This document shows, in pieces, positions 7,837-15,916 of a stretch of DNA of 64,000 nucleotides (its first letter is position 1; every line of letters starts with the position of its first letter). A program made the position numbers and the translations under genes. The notes under the pieces are model-generated. The model was not told the origin of the DNA. It searched no databases and was given only the letters and a program-made list of their open reading frames with translations. The DNA comes from Comamonadaceae bacterium OTU4NAUVB1 (GTDB lineage: Bacteria; Pseudomonadota; Gammaproteobacteria; Burkholderiales; Burkholderiaceae_C): assembly GCA_024372625.1 (NCBI GenBank), contig CP099607.1, positions 1 through 64,000 of the forward strand, in the 5' to 3' direction.

Positions 7837-9108
7837 ATGACATCAGATCGCAAAACCGTACCCACCGCGCAGCACGACGCCCAGCGCGCTCCATCCCGTC
7901 GGCGCTTCGTCCAGGGCGCCGGTCTTCTCGCGCTGGGTGCGTCGCCACTCGCCGCGCTGGCGGCTGGTCGCGATACTGGCGAAGGCGTGACCTTTGCCGA
8001 CGGACCGCGCCCCATGGTGACGTACCCGCAAAAACGGCCGCTGATTCGCGTTCACACCCGGCCGCCGCATCTGGAAACGCCGTTCTCAGTCTTCAACGAA
8101 GGGCCGATCACCGCCAACGACGCCTTCTTCGTGCGTTACCACCTGGCCAACATCCCGCTGGCGGTCGACCCTGCCACCTATCGGCTCACCGTCAAGGGAA
8201 AGGTCAACACGCCGTTGAACCTGTCGCTGGCCGAACTGAAGGCATTGGCCGAGCCGGTGGAGGTGGTGGCGGTCAACCAGTGCTCCGGCAACAGCCGCGG
8301 GTACTCGTCGCCGCGCGTCTTCGGCGCCCAGCTCGCCAATGGCGCGATGGGCAATGCCCGATGGGTCGGCGTGCCGCTGCGCAAGGTGCTCGAGAAGGCG
8401 GGTGTGGCTGCGGGTGCCCGACAGGTGACCTTCAACGGCCTCGACACGCCGGTGCTGCCCGCGACCTCGGATTTTCGCAAGGCGCTGGACATCGAACACG
8501 CGCTGCAGGACGAACCGATGCTCGCTTGGGGCATGAACGGCAAGGACCTTCCGTTCCTCAACGGCTACCCGGTCAAGCTCATCGTGCCGGGCTACTTCGG
8601 CACCTACTGGGTCAAGCACCTCTCGGAAATCGAGGTCATCGACCATGTGTTCGACGGTCACGACGCGCTGTTCATGACGACCGCCTACCGCGTGCCCGAC
8701 AACGACTGCCAGTGCGTGGCACCGGGTTCAGCAGTGGCGAAGACGCGGCCGATCTCGACGCTGCCCGTGCGCAGCTTCATCACCAGCGTCCAAGCCGGTG
8801 GCATCCTGCCTTCGGCCAGATCGATCGAACTCAAGGGCATCGCCTTCGATGCCGGTGCCGGCATCAAGACGGTGGAAGTCTCCATCGACGGCGGCCGGAG
8901 CTGGAAGGCGGCGACGCTCGGCAAGGATCTGGGGCGCTTCTCGTTTCGCGAATGGCGGGTGCCGGTGAGCTTCGCGAAAAAGGGCCGAGCCGTGCTCATG
9001 GTCCGTGCGACCAACCAGAAGGGCGAAGGCCAGCCCGCCACGGCGGACTGGAATCCGGCAGGTTACCGCCGCCATGTGGTCGAGTCCACGCCGGTCACCA
9101 TCGCCTGA
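7837..9108 (+). CDS. sorA: Sulfite:cytochrome c oxidoreductase, molybdenum subunit (SorA-like)
   Basis: 423 residues from ATG at 7837, chosen for the GTGGAGA SD and the Tat signal RRRFVQGAGLLALGA at residues 21-35; an upstream ATG at 7732 would bury it. The oxidoreductase molybdopterin domain spans about 75-270 with the Mo-ligating Cys at about 149 (VNQCSGNSRG), followed by the dimerisation domain (about 290-415). The family oxidises periplasmic sulfite to sulfate. The next gene is a c-type cytochrome, which favours SorA over SoxC or the YedY/MsrP group. Confidence 0.87.
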   Translation: MTSDRKTVPTAQHDAQRAPSRRRFVQGAGLLALGASPLAALAAGRDTGEGVTFADGPRPMVTYPQKRPLIRVHTRPPHLETPFSVFNEGPITANDAFFVRYHLANIPLAVDPATYRLTVKGKVNTPLNLSLAELKALAEPVEVVAVNQCSGNSRGYSSPRVFGAQLANGAMGNARWVGVPLRKVLEKAGVAAGARQVTFNGLDTPVLPATSDFRKALDIEHALQDEPMLAWGMNGKDLPFLNGYPVKLIVPGYFGTYWVKHLSEIEVIDHVFDGHDALFMTTAYRVPDNDCQCVAPGSAVAKTRPISTLPVRSFITSVQAGGILPSARSIELKGIAFDAGAGIKTVEVSIDGGRSWKAATLGKDLGRFSFREWRVPVSFAKKGRAVLMVRATNQKGEGQPATADWNPAGYRRHVVESTPVTIA

Positions 9109-9117
9109 GGACAAGCC

Positions 9118-9798
9118 ATGAAAACCACCATTTTTTTGGCCCGTGCCGTTCTTGGCTGCTGCGTGTTGATCGCGTTCAACGCGTTGGCCGCGCCGCCCGA
9201 CATCAAGCTGCTGCCGGACACGTCGAAGCTGCGCCCGTCGAAGCTGCCGGGCTACGCCATCGCGATGCAGAAATGCGCGATCTGCCATTCGGCGGACTAC
9301 GTCAACTACCAGCCGCCCGGGATGACGCAGACGCAGTGGACCGCCGAGATGGCCAAGATGCAGCACACCTACGGTGCGCCGATCAGTGACGACGAAGTCA
9401 AGCAGGTGGGTGCCTATCTGGCGGTCGCCTACGGGTCCGCGAAGGCCACAGACGCCAGTGTGATCGCCGCCTCCACACCCGCGCCAGCGCCGCCCGCTCC
9501 GCCAACGTCACCGGGTGCTGCGGCCACGCCACCAGCGAGTGGCGCGAGCGTCAACGTGCAGGCACTTCTTGCGAGCAACGCCTGCCTGAGTTGCCATGGC
9601 CTGATCCAGAAGATCGTCGGTCCGGGCTATCACGACGTTGCCGAAAAGTACAAGGCCGATCCGCAGGCGCAGTCGAAGCTGGAGGCCAGCATCCGTGGCG
9701 GCAGCGTCGGCAAGTGGGGCAGCGTGCCGATGCCGCCTTTCGCAGCGCTGAAACCCGAAGAGGTGAAGGCGATGGCTGCGTTCGTCTTGAAGCAATAG
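9118..9798 (+). CDS. sorB: Periplasmic diheme cytochrome c, SorB-like electron acceptor
   Basis: 226 residues with a signal peptide (to about 25). The first domain has a CAICH haem site with GMTQTQWTAEMAKM, as in SorB. After an Ala/Pro linker (about 120-145) a second domain of cytochrome c551/c552 type carries CLSCH and the distal Met loop GKWGSVPMPP. Known SorB subunits have one haem, so this looks like SorB fused to its electron acceptor. It starts 9 bp after the sulfite oxidase stop codon. Confidence 0.8.
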   Translation: MKTTIFLARAVLGCCVLIAFNALAAPPDIKLLPDTSKLRPSKLPGYAIAMQKCAICHSADYVNYQPPGMTQTQWTAEMAKMQHTYGAPISDDEVKQVGAYLAVAYGSAKATDASVIAASTPAPAPPAPPTSPGAAATPPASGASVNVQALLASNACLSCHGLIQKIVGPGYHDVAEKYKADPQAQSKLEASIRGGSVGKWGSVPMPPFAALKPEEVKAMAAFVLKQ

Positions 9799-9859
9799 AC
9801 GCGTTCCCATCACCGTAGCAAAGATTCCGGCACCGACAAATCCCTCACGAGATCCAAAA

Positions 9860-10180
9860 ATGACTCCCACGAATCGCCGCTTTTTCATCTTGCAAGTTGC
9901 CGGCGCGGCAACTGCGTTGTCCGTCTCCGCCGCCCACGCACAGTCCGGCGGCCCGAAGCTGGCCGAGACCGATCCTCAGGCCGTGGCGCTTGGCTATAAG
10001 GAAGACACCACCAAGGTCGACGCCAAGAAATTCCCCAATCACACGGTCAGCCAGAACTGCGCCAACTGTCAGCTGTTTCAAGGCAAGCCCAAGGAAGCGA
10101 CGGGCGGCTGCCCGCTATTCGCCGGCAAGCAGGTCGCTGCCGCGGGTTGGTGCAGCGCATGGAACAAGAAAGCGGCATGA
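9860..10180 (+). CDS. High-potential iron-sulfur protein (HiPIP)
   Basis: 106 residues with a Tat-type leader (NRRFFILQVAGAATAL) and the four [4Fe-4S] ligands Cys67, Cys70, Cys84 and Cys98 in the HiPIP pattern NCANC-x13-GCP-x12-GWC. HiPIPs carry single electrons in the periplasm to reaction centres or terminal oxidases. Its place after sorAB suggests it takes electrons from the sulfite-oxidising cytochrome; that link is inferred. Confidence 0.92.
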   Translation: MTPTNRRFFILQVAGAATALSVSAAHAQSGGPKLAETDPQAVALGYKEDTTKVDAKKFPNHTVSQNCANCQLFQGKPKEATGGCPLFAGKQVAAAGWCSAWNKKAA

Positions 10181-10581
10181 GCAGCGGCTTCGTTCGCGCG
10201 GGCATCCTCGGGCTGCTGGTCGCAGTGAGCACGTTGACGCAGGCGGCCGACATGCACGCGCACGGTATGAAAGCCGAGGGCGTCGTGCCTCCCAGCTTCA
10301 TGGCCAGCACGGCCAAGCCCTTCGATGCGCTGATGGGTGATGCCATGGCCGTGATGGACCACGACATGCGCACCGCACCCATGAACGGCCAGCCCGCGCA
10401 CGACTTCATGACCATGATGATTCCCCATCACCAGGGCGCCATCGACATGGCTAAGTCGATCCTGCTCAACACGCAAGACCCGGAAGTGCGCAACCTTGCG
10501 CAGGGAATCATCACCGAGCAGGCCAACGAGATCCGGCTGATGCAGGCCTGGCTCGCACGCCACGCATCACCCGCCAAGTAG
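10177..10581 (+). CDS. Secreted DUF305 protein
   Basis: 134 residues from ATG at 10177, whose ATGA overlaps the HiPIP stop. A signal peptide is followed by the DUF305 ferritin-like core with the motif MMIPHHQGAIDMAKSIL and a Met/His-rich N-terminal part (MHAHGMKAEG, MDHDMR). DUF305 proteins are often found with copper genes, but here the neighbours are redox proteins. One of four DUF305 genes in the window. Confidence 0.85.
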   Translation: MSSGFVRAGILGLLVAVSTLTQAADMHAHGMKAEGVVPPSFMASTAKPFDALMGDAMAVMDHDMRTAPMNGQPAHDFMTMMIPHHQGAIDMAKSILLNTQDPEVRNLAQGIITEQANEIRLMQAWLARHASPAK

Positions 10582-10612
10582 TCGCTCCAGACACGTCGAA
10601 GAAGGACCTTTC

Positions 10613-12007
10613 ATGAATTCACTCAACCCCCTTGTCCTTGCCATGGCGCTGGCCGTTGCATCTTTCGCTGCATCGGCAGCTTCCAATCCCGGCGACCGCG
10701 TCTACACCGCAGACCAGAACACCAACACGGTGTCGGTGATCGACCCGAACACCAACGCATTGCTCGGCCAGATCAAGCTGGGCAACCAGCGCCCCGACGT
10801 GCTGTCGCCGATCTACAAGGGCGAGATCAACATTCACGGCCTCGGTTTCTCGCCCGACCACCGCACGCTGGTCGTCATTGCCAACGGCTCGAACTCGGTG
10901 ACCTTCATCGACACGGCGACCAACAAGGTCAAGGGCGTGACTTACGTCGGCCGCTCGCCGCACGAGGCCTTCTTCACCCGCGACGGCAAGGAGGTCTGGG
11001 CCGTGGTGCGCGGAGAGAACTACATCTCGGTGATCGACGCGAAGACCTTCAAGGAAAAACGCCGGATCGAGACCGCGCCGGGCCCCGGCATGGTGCTGTT
11101 CACGCCGGACGGTGGGCGCGCCTTTGTGGTTTCGAGCTTCACGCCCGAAGTGGCCGTGGTCGACACGCGCTCGTACAAGGTCGTGAAGCGTCTTCCGGTC
11201 GTGAGCCCATTCTCGCCGTTCCTGCAGTTCACGCCGGACGGCAAGGAGGTCTGGATGGGTCACAAGGACGTCGGCAAGGTCACGCGCATCGACGTGAAGT
11301 CGATGGCGGTGACCGGCGTAATCGACACCGGCTTCATCACCAACCATCTTGGCTTCGCCAAAACCTCGCGCGGCACGCTGGCGTACGTCGCCGTGGGTGG
11401 CGAGAACGTCGTGAAGGTCTACACGACCGATGGAGAGGCGAAGCTGCTCAACACCATCGCGACCGGCGCGCTGCCGCATGGCGTCTGGCCATCGGACGAC
11501 GGCACGCGCATGTACGTCGGACTGGAGAACGGCGACGCGGTCCAGGTGATCGACACCGCCAGCGACAAAGTCATCGCGGCGGTGCCGATTGGACAGGCTC
11601 CGCAGGCGCTGGTCTACGTTTCGAACGCCGTACCGGCGGGCGCTGGCACGGACAACCTGAAGCCGCTGGCGAACGCGGCGCCGGTCAACATTCCGCTCAT
11701 GCCCGATTCCGGCGACGCCAAGGGCTTCGTGGTGGCACGCAATTTCGGCGTGGTCGATGCGCTGGAACTGTTCCTCTACAAACTCAAGCCGGAAACGGTC
11801 TACAGCATCTACGTGGGCGATCAGAAAGTGCCCGTCGCCAGCTTCAAGACCAACCCGATGGGGATGGCCAACGGCACGGCCATCGGCGAGATCCGCGAGG
11901 TCGCTCGTCTGCAGTCAGAAGCCAATCCGAAGACCGCATCGATCGTGGTCATCGAAGGCGATGGGCCGATGGATGCGGCGAAGGTGGTGCTGCGCAGCCC
12001 GATGTGA
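10613..12007 (+). CDS. Secreted YncE-type beta-propeller with C-terminal extra domain
   Basis: 464 residues: signal peptide (to about 23), YVTN repeats over about 25-345 (for example VYTADQNTNTVSVIDPNTNALL), then a roughly 95-residue C-terminal domain (GFVVARNFGVVDALELFLYKL to the end) that I cannot name. It differs from the shorter propeller at 6670 in having this tail. It belongs to the same transcription unit as sorAB and HiPIP. Confidence 0.82.
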   Translation: MNSLNPLVLAMALAVASFAASAASNPGDRVYTADQNTNTVSVIDPNTNALLGQIKLGNQRPDVLSPIYKGEINIHGLGFSPDHRTLVVIANGSNSVTFIDTATNKVKGVTYVGRSPHEAFFTRDGKEVWAVVRGENYISVIDAKTFKEKRRIETAPGPGMVLFTPDGGRAFVVSSFTPEVAVVDTRSYKVVKRLPVVSPFSPFLQFTPDGKEVWMGHKDVGKVTRIDVKSMAVTGVIDTGFITNHLGFAKTSRGTLAYVAVGGENVVKVYTTDGEAKLLNTIATGALPHGVWPSDDGTRMYVGLENGDAVQVIDTASDKVIAAVPIGQAPQALVYVSNAVPAGAGTDNLKPLANAAPVNIPLMPDSGDAKGFVVARNFGVVDALELFLYKLKPETVYSIYVGDQKVPVASFKTNPMGMANGTAIGEIREVARLQSEANPKTASIVVIEGDGPMDAAKVVLRSPM

Positions 12008-12594
12008 TCGGAGGCCCTCGCATCTTTCGTTACGTCGTGCGGCAAGACCGCGGCGGGTCGCCGAATCCTTTTCATGGCTGGTGCTCGCTCGCTGTCTGCA
12101 AGCCGCAGATTCGTCGCTCGGCACGTGTCGGCGACTGGATCGTCGGTCTGCGCAGCCGCCACAACGACCAGCTCGTCTACGCGATGCGCGTCGATGAAGT
12201 CATGGCGCTGGGCAACTACTGGGCGGACCCGCGCTTTGTCGCCAAGCGACCTGGCGGCGACGGCCCCCCGGACAACTTCTATCGGGCGATGGCGAACGGC
12301 TCGATGAAGCAGGTGGTCAACACGTTGCACGACGACAGCGAGGCCGCGCGAGACATTGCGGGCCTCAACGCCCTGGTGTCGTGGCATTTCTGGTACTTCG
12401 GCGACCAGAGCCCACCGCTGCCGACCGATCTGGTGCACCTGACGCATTCGGGCCAGGGACACTCGCTGCACCGGCGGCGGCGGGCTGATGACGTCGCCGT
12501 GCTGCAGCACTGGCTGGACCACTGGCCAATGGGCCGCAACGGAGCGCCTGTCGATGCCTGGCGGCCCCGCGTGTTCGTCACGAGGCGGGCCTGA
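12004..12594 (+). CDS. Nmad2-like protein (nucleotide modification associated domain 2)
   Basis: 196 residues from GTG at 12004, overlapping the propeller stop by 4 bp (GTGA). Signatures match my memory of the Nmad2 family: YVVRQDRGGSPNPFHGWCSLAVCKP, IRRSARVGDWIVGLRSR, LVYAMRVDEVMALGNYWADPRF, and a C-terminal HFWYFGDQSPPLP. The family was named from phage and defence contexts and its activity is unknown. No signal peptide, so it is cytoplasmic, unlike its exported neighbours. Confidence 0.65.
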   Translation: MIGGPRIFRYVVRQDRGGSPNPFHGWCSLAVCKPQIRRSARVGDWIVGLRSRHNDQLVYAMRVDEVMALGNYWADPRFVAKRPGGDGPPDNFYRAMANGSMKQVVNTLHDDSEAARDIAGLNALVSWHFWYFGDQSPPLPTDLVHLTHSGQGHSLHRRRRADDVAVLQHWLDHWPMGRNGAPVDAWRPRVFVTRRA

Positions 12595-12634
12595 AGCCGC
12601 GGTGGCCGAGCGCTGCTCTTATTCAATTTTTCTG

Positions 12635-13276
12635 ATGAGACTCTCAATGAATTTCCAGCCATTCGTTGCAGCGGCATTCGCCATCGCCATCGCAGCCGGT
12701 GCCCCGCCCGTTTTTGCACATGGCGACGACAGGCCGGCCGCAGTCGCCGGTGGTGCCGAACTGCTCATACAAGGTGGGCAACTCGGCAAGTCCGTGTTTC
12801 CTGACGGTAATACCGCCCGTGGCGGCCAAGGCCAGCCGGTAGATGGCATCGAAGGTTCAAGCCAGGAGATGCTCAAGACCCATTTCCATGCCCACCTGGC
12901 CATTTACTACAAGGGCGAACAGATCGCAGTGCCACGCGGCATCGGCATCATTGCGCCACTGCGCATCGATCGCGGTTTTGTCAGTGGTGGCAAGGGTTTC
13001 TACTGGCTGCACACGCATGATGCCAGCGGCATCCTGCATGTCGAATCGCCGAACGACCGGGTGTACACGCTGGGCAACTTCTTCGACGTGTGGGGACAGC
13101 CGTTGGCGGCCGACAACGTGGCAGGGCTCAGGGGCGCGCTGCGGGTGTATGTCAACGGCAAGGTGCAATTCACGCCGGTGCGCGACCTTCCGCTCAAGCC
13201 GCACGACCAGATCGCGCTGGTGATCGGGCAACCCTCGGCGTCTCCTGTGACGTACACGTTTCCCGATGGGCTGTGA
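12635..13276 (+). CDS. Secreted conserved protein with HFHAHL and WLHTHD motifs
   Basis: 213 residues from ATG 12635 (ATG 12647 is an alternative); an upstream extension to 12488 overlaps the previous gene and lacks a leader. A signal peptide ends near ...VFAHG. The mature part contains THFHAHLAIYYKG, a Val-Pro-Arg-Gly-Ile-Gly turn, and GFYWLHTHDASGILHVESP, which together could form a His-based metal site in a beta-sandwich. I know this pattern only from uncharacterised proteins. It ends the plus-strand sulfite block, convergent with a methyltransferase gene. Confidence 0.7.
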   Translation: MRLSMNFQPFVAAAFAIAIAAGAPPVFAHGDDRPAAVAGGAELLIQGGQLGKSVFPDGNTARGGQGQPVDGIEGSSQEMLKTHFHAHLAIYYKGEQIAVPRGIGIIAPLRIDRGFVSGGKGFYWLHTHDASGILHVESPNDRVYTLGNFFDVWGQPLAADNVAGLRGALRVYVNGKVQFTPVRDLPLKPHDQIALVIGQPSASPVTYTFPDGL

Positions 13277-13291
13277 AGTACTGGCCAAGCT

Positions 13292-13906
13292 TCAGTGCAT
13301 CACGCAGTGGCAATAGACAAACTGCTGCTCCACGCCTGCGGGCGTCCGATGGGCTTCCGACGCATGTTCGACCAGTTCGAAGGTATCGCCGAACTGGGCG
13401 TGCAGCGCATCGGGCGCATACCGCATCACCGGGAGCCCGCTGCACTGCATCGGCCCGTCCGGCCCGAACACCGCGACAATGACGTGACCGCCGGGGCGCA
13501 CAGCCTGGCGCACTTGTGCGATGTAGGCCTGGCGTTGCTCGGGTGTGCTCATGAAATGAAAGACGGCCCTGTTGTGCCAGATCTCGTAGGCTTGTGCGGG
13601 CAAGGCAAGCTGAGTGATGTCTCCCGCAAGCCATCGCACCCGCCGGGCGTCGAAAGCGAGCCGTTGACGGGCCACGTCGAGCGCACTCTCCGAAATGTCG
13701 AGCACAGTGACGTCGAAGCCATGCAGTCCGAGCAGATCGTCCACCAGTGTCGAAGTACCGCCTCCGACGTCGATGACCCGCGTCTGACCGCCAGCAGCAA
13801 TTCGCTTGATGAGTCCGAGGGACCGGTCCGCATGCGGTTGAAACCAGCTCAGCGTACTGGACGACTTCGTGCTGTAGACACGCTCCCAATGCGACTTGTC
13901 CTGCAT
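13292..13906 (-). CDS. Class I SAM-dependent methyltransferase
   Basis: 204 residues from ATG 13906; the upstream in-frame region to 14080 overlaps the anti-sigma gene. Motif I is VIDVGGGTSTLVDDLL, motif II VTVLDISESALDVAR, and the post-motifs WLAGDITQLALP and RPGGHVIVAVFGPDGP are present. The start DKSHWERVYSTKSSSTLSWFQ is typical of small TPMT/UbiE-like proteins; the substrate is unknown. It is the last gene of the sigma operon, 58 bp after the anti-sigma stop. Confidence 0.85.
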   Translation of the reverse strand: MQDKSHWERVYSTKSSSTLSWFQPHADRSLGLIKRIAAGGQTRVIDVGGGTSTLVDDLLGLHGFDVTVLDISESALDVARQRLAFDARRVRWLAGDITQLALPAQAYEIWHNRAVFHFMSTPEQRQAYIAQVRQAVRPGGHVIVAVFGPDGPMQCSGLPVMRYAPDALHAQFGDTFELVEHASEAHRTPAGVEQQFVYCHCVMH

Positions 13907-13964
13907 GGTTCCAATTCCTGAAAATTTGGGCATGGCAAAACATCTTGCCAGTCGAAGGACCAAA

Positions 13965-14801
13965 TTATTTGCGTGCTTCAAGCTGGCTGTAAACCGCCTC
14001 GGCGACCCGCAGCATTTCCTGCTTGCTGTCGCCTGAAGAGATGGCGTAGCCAAAGTCCTTGTCGACCCAGTAGAAGACATTGACTGGGCCGTCCTGGCCG
14101 AACTTGAAGGCCGTCTCGCGTCCGGCGTCCTCGCGAGTGACGTACAGCGTCAGACGCTCGCCCTTCGCGCCTTCGAACATGAACTGCGCGACCGGTCCTT
14201 TGTCGCCCGGCAGTAGTCGCCCGCCGATGAGCCCGTAGCCCAGGGCGCGCAGATCGGGCGGCTTCACTTCGGTGCCCATGCGTTTGGTCAGCCAAGTGAC
14301 CAGCGCCTGCTCCTGGTCAGCGCCGACCTCCACCGGACGACGCACGTCCGGGCTGTAGACCACGTGGGCCACGGCCGCGCGGTGGGCAAAACCATTGAGC
14401 GTGCCCGCCCGCGCCGCGGCCAGCGTGGCACTGCGCTGCAGTTGCCCGTCGTAGGCGCCACGGCCCCACCAGGCCGACCCGGTGCTGACGACCGCGATCG
14501 CCACGCCGGCTGCCAGGGAGCGCCACGGCCATTCCTGCCAGCCCGCCCCCGGCGCCGGCTTCAGCGGCAGGCGCAATGGCAAGGGCTCGGACAGGACCGG
14601 ATCGAGCAACTGCCTGAGCGCCAGGTTCTGCGCGCGCCAATCGTCCACGCGCTCGCGTTCGGCCGGATGCGCATCCAGGAATGCATCAATTTCGACATGC
14701 CGGGTCGGGTCCAGAAGGTGGTCCGCGTAAGCATGCAGATCGGCTTCGGTCACCGGCTTACTGCCGTCGGTGGAAATGGGTTTGAGTGGGGGAGAGTCCA
14801 T
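13965..14801 (-). CDS. Membrane anti-sigma factor
   Basis: 278 residues. The N-terminal part (residues 15-60, VTEADLHAYADHLLDPTRHVEIDAFLDAHPAE) is the ZAS-like helical region that binds ECF sigma factors, though it lacks the HxxxCxxC zinc motif. A single membrane helix (about 95-112, SLAAGVAIAVVSTGSAWW) leads to a periplasmic domain of about 150 residues. It starts 1 bp after the sigma stop, so the two are co-translated. It likely holds the sigma factor inactive until a periplasmic signal arrives. Confidence 0.85.
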   Translation of the reverse strand: MDSPPLKPISTDGSKPVTEADLHAYADHLLDPTRHVEIDAFLDAHPAERERVDDWRAQNLALRQLLDPVLSEPLPLRLPLKPAPGAGWQEWPWRSLAAGVAIAVVSTGSAWWGRGAYDGQLQRSATLAAARAGTLNGFAHRAAVAHVVYSPDVRRPVEVGADQEQALVTWLTKRMGTEVKPPDLRALGYGLIGGRLLPGDKGPVAQFMFEGAKGERLTLYVTREDAGRETAFKFGQDGPVNVFYWVDKDFGYAISSGDSKQEMLRVAEAVYSQLEARK

Positions 14802-14802
14802 G

Positions 14803-15327
14803 TCACTTGATCCTGCGCAGGGGTGCGACCGCTTGGGCTGACGGCGCGCGGCCTTGCAGTTCCTGCCGCAGCTTGTCGCGGCCGCGCGCCAGCCGGGACA
14901 TCACCGTGCCAATGGGCACGCCGAGCGCGGTGGCGGCTTCTGCGTAGCTCATTTCCTCGACCGCGATGAGCAGCAGCACCTCGCGTTGCTCCACGGGCAG
15001 CCGCTGCAGGACGCGGTCCAGGTCGCGGACCTCGATGCCGTCGGACTGGCTGGCGCGCTGCGGGATTTCGGGCAGGTCGTCGCCTGCGCTGTCCTCGGGT
15101 CGGCTGCCCCTGGCGCGTACGCCGTCGATGAAATGGTTGTGCATGATGCCGAACATCCAGGCCCGGACGTCTCCGCGTTTCTGCCAGAGCGAGAACCGGC
15201 TCCACGCCCGCTCCAACGTGTCCTGCACCAGGTCGTCGGCACGCGTGGCGTCCGACACCAGCCCGCGCGCGTAACGGCGCAGGCCGGGAATGCAGGCGAC
15301 GATCGCGGCTTCGTCCTGTGCGCGCAT
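14803..15327 (-). CDS. ECF-type RNA polymerase sigma factor
   Basis: 174 residues with region 2 (PGLRRYARGLVSDATRADDLVQDTLERAW, residues 10-45) and region 4 (LPVEQREVLLLIAVEEMSYAEAATALGVPIGTVMSRLARGR, about 110-155), without region 3 or region 1.1. Its own operon has a GGAATA-N16-CGTCTA promoter upstream of the COG4315 gene, and the same motif precedes the propeller-sorAB operon. I infer that it controls the sulfite oxidation genes and itself. Confidence 0.9.
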   Translation of the reverse strand: MRAQDEAAIVACIPGLRRYARGLVSDATRADDLVQDTLERAWSRFSLWQKRGDVRAWMFGIMHNHFIDGVRARGSRPEDSAGDDLPEIPQRASQSDGIEVRDLDRVLQRLPVEQREVLLLIAVEEMSYAEAATALGVPIGTVMSRLARGRDKLRQELQGRAPSAQAVAPLRRIK

Positions 15328-15362
15328 GGGCTGGAAGTTCGTCCTCGTGCCGACCAGCCTGA

Positions 15363-15740
15363 TCAGGGCTTGATGACGTGCCAGACGTTCTTGAAGTTGT
15401 CGCCGGTCATGTCGCCGGCCTTCATGTCGGACTTATAGAGGTAGACCGGCTTGCCCTTGTAGGCCCACTGCTTGGTGCCGTCGTCTCGCGTGACAAGGGT
15501 CATGTCGCCTTCGGGCTTCGCGTCCGCTTCCGCCATCACCGGCGGCCACAGTCCGGCGCACGGGCCGTTGCAGGCGCTCTTGCCGCTGCCGGCGGTGTCG
15601 TTGTCGAAGGTGTAGAGCGTCATGCCGCTGGTGTTGACCAGCATGCCGCCGGCCGTCTTCACTGGGGCGGCAGCCTGGGCGAAGCCAGCCGACGCGGCGG
15701 CGATGGCGAGAACGAGAGTCGAGACGAGGTGCTTGTTCAT
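15363..15740 (-). CDS. Secreted COG4315 repeat protein
   Basis: 125 residues from ATG 15740, preceded by AAGGACTCCC. Signal peptide to about residue 24 (FAQAAA), then two copies of the COG4315 unit: GGMLVNTSGMTLYTFDNDTAGSGKSACNGPCAGLWPP and DGTKQWAYKGKPVYLYKSDMKAGD. Family members are secreted proteins of unknown function, often beside ECF sigma factors. First gene of the four-gene sigma operon. Confidence 0.88.
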   Translation of the reverse strand: MNKHLVSTLVLAIAAASAGFAQAAAPVKTAGGMLVNTSGMTLYTFDNDTAGSGKSACNGPCAGLWPPVMAEADAKPEGDMTLVTRDDGTKQWAYKGKPVYLYKSDMKAGDMTGDNFKNVWHVIKP

Positions 15741-15777
15741 GGGAGTCCTTTGAAGGAAAAGTGGAAAAGACACTGCA

Positions 15778-15805
15778 TAGACGCACGGCAGTGCCTGTCT
15801 ATTCC
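15778..15805 (-). promoter_or_regulatory. Candidate ECF-sigma promoter of the COG4315-sigma operon
   Basis: On the minus strand GGAATA (15805-15800) is followed after 16 bp by CGTCTA (15783-15778), about 38 bp before the COG4315 ATG. It closely matches the element at 6616-6643 and suggests autoregulation. Confidence 0.62.
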
Positions 15806-15916
15806 AATGATTTCCAACAATTTGCGGCGCGGACCGGTTCGGTCTTTGCGTTGACGCCTTGGGCAACACTGTACCGATGGAGCAACTGCACGCGCCGGTC
15901 GACGATAGGGCGATGA

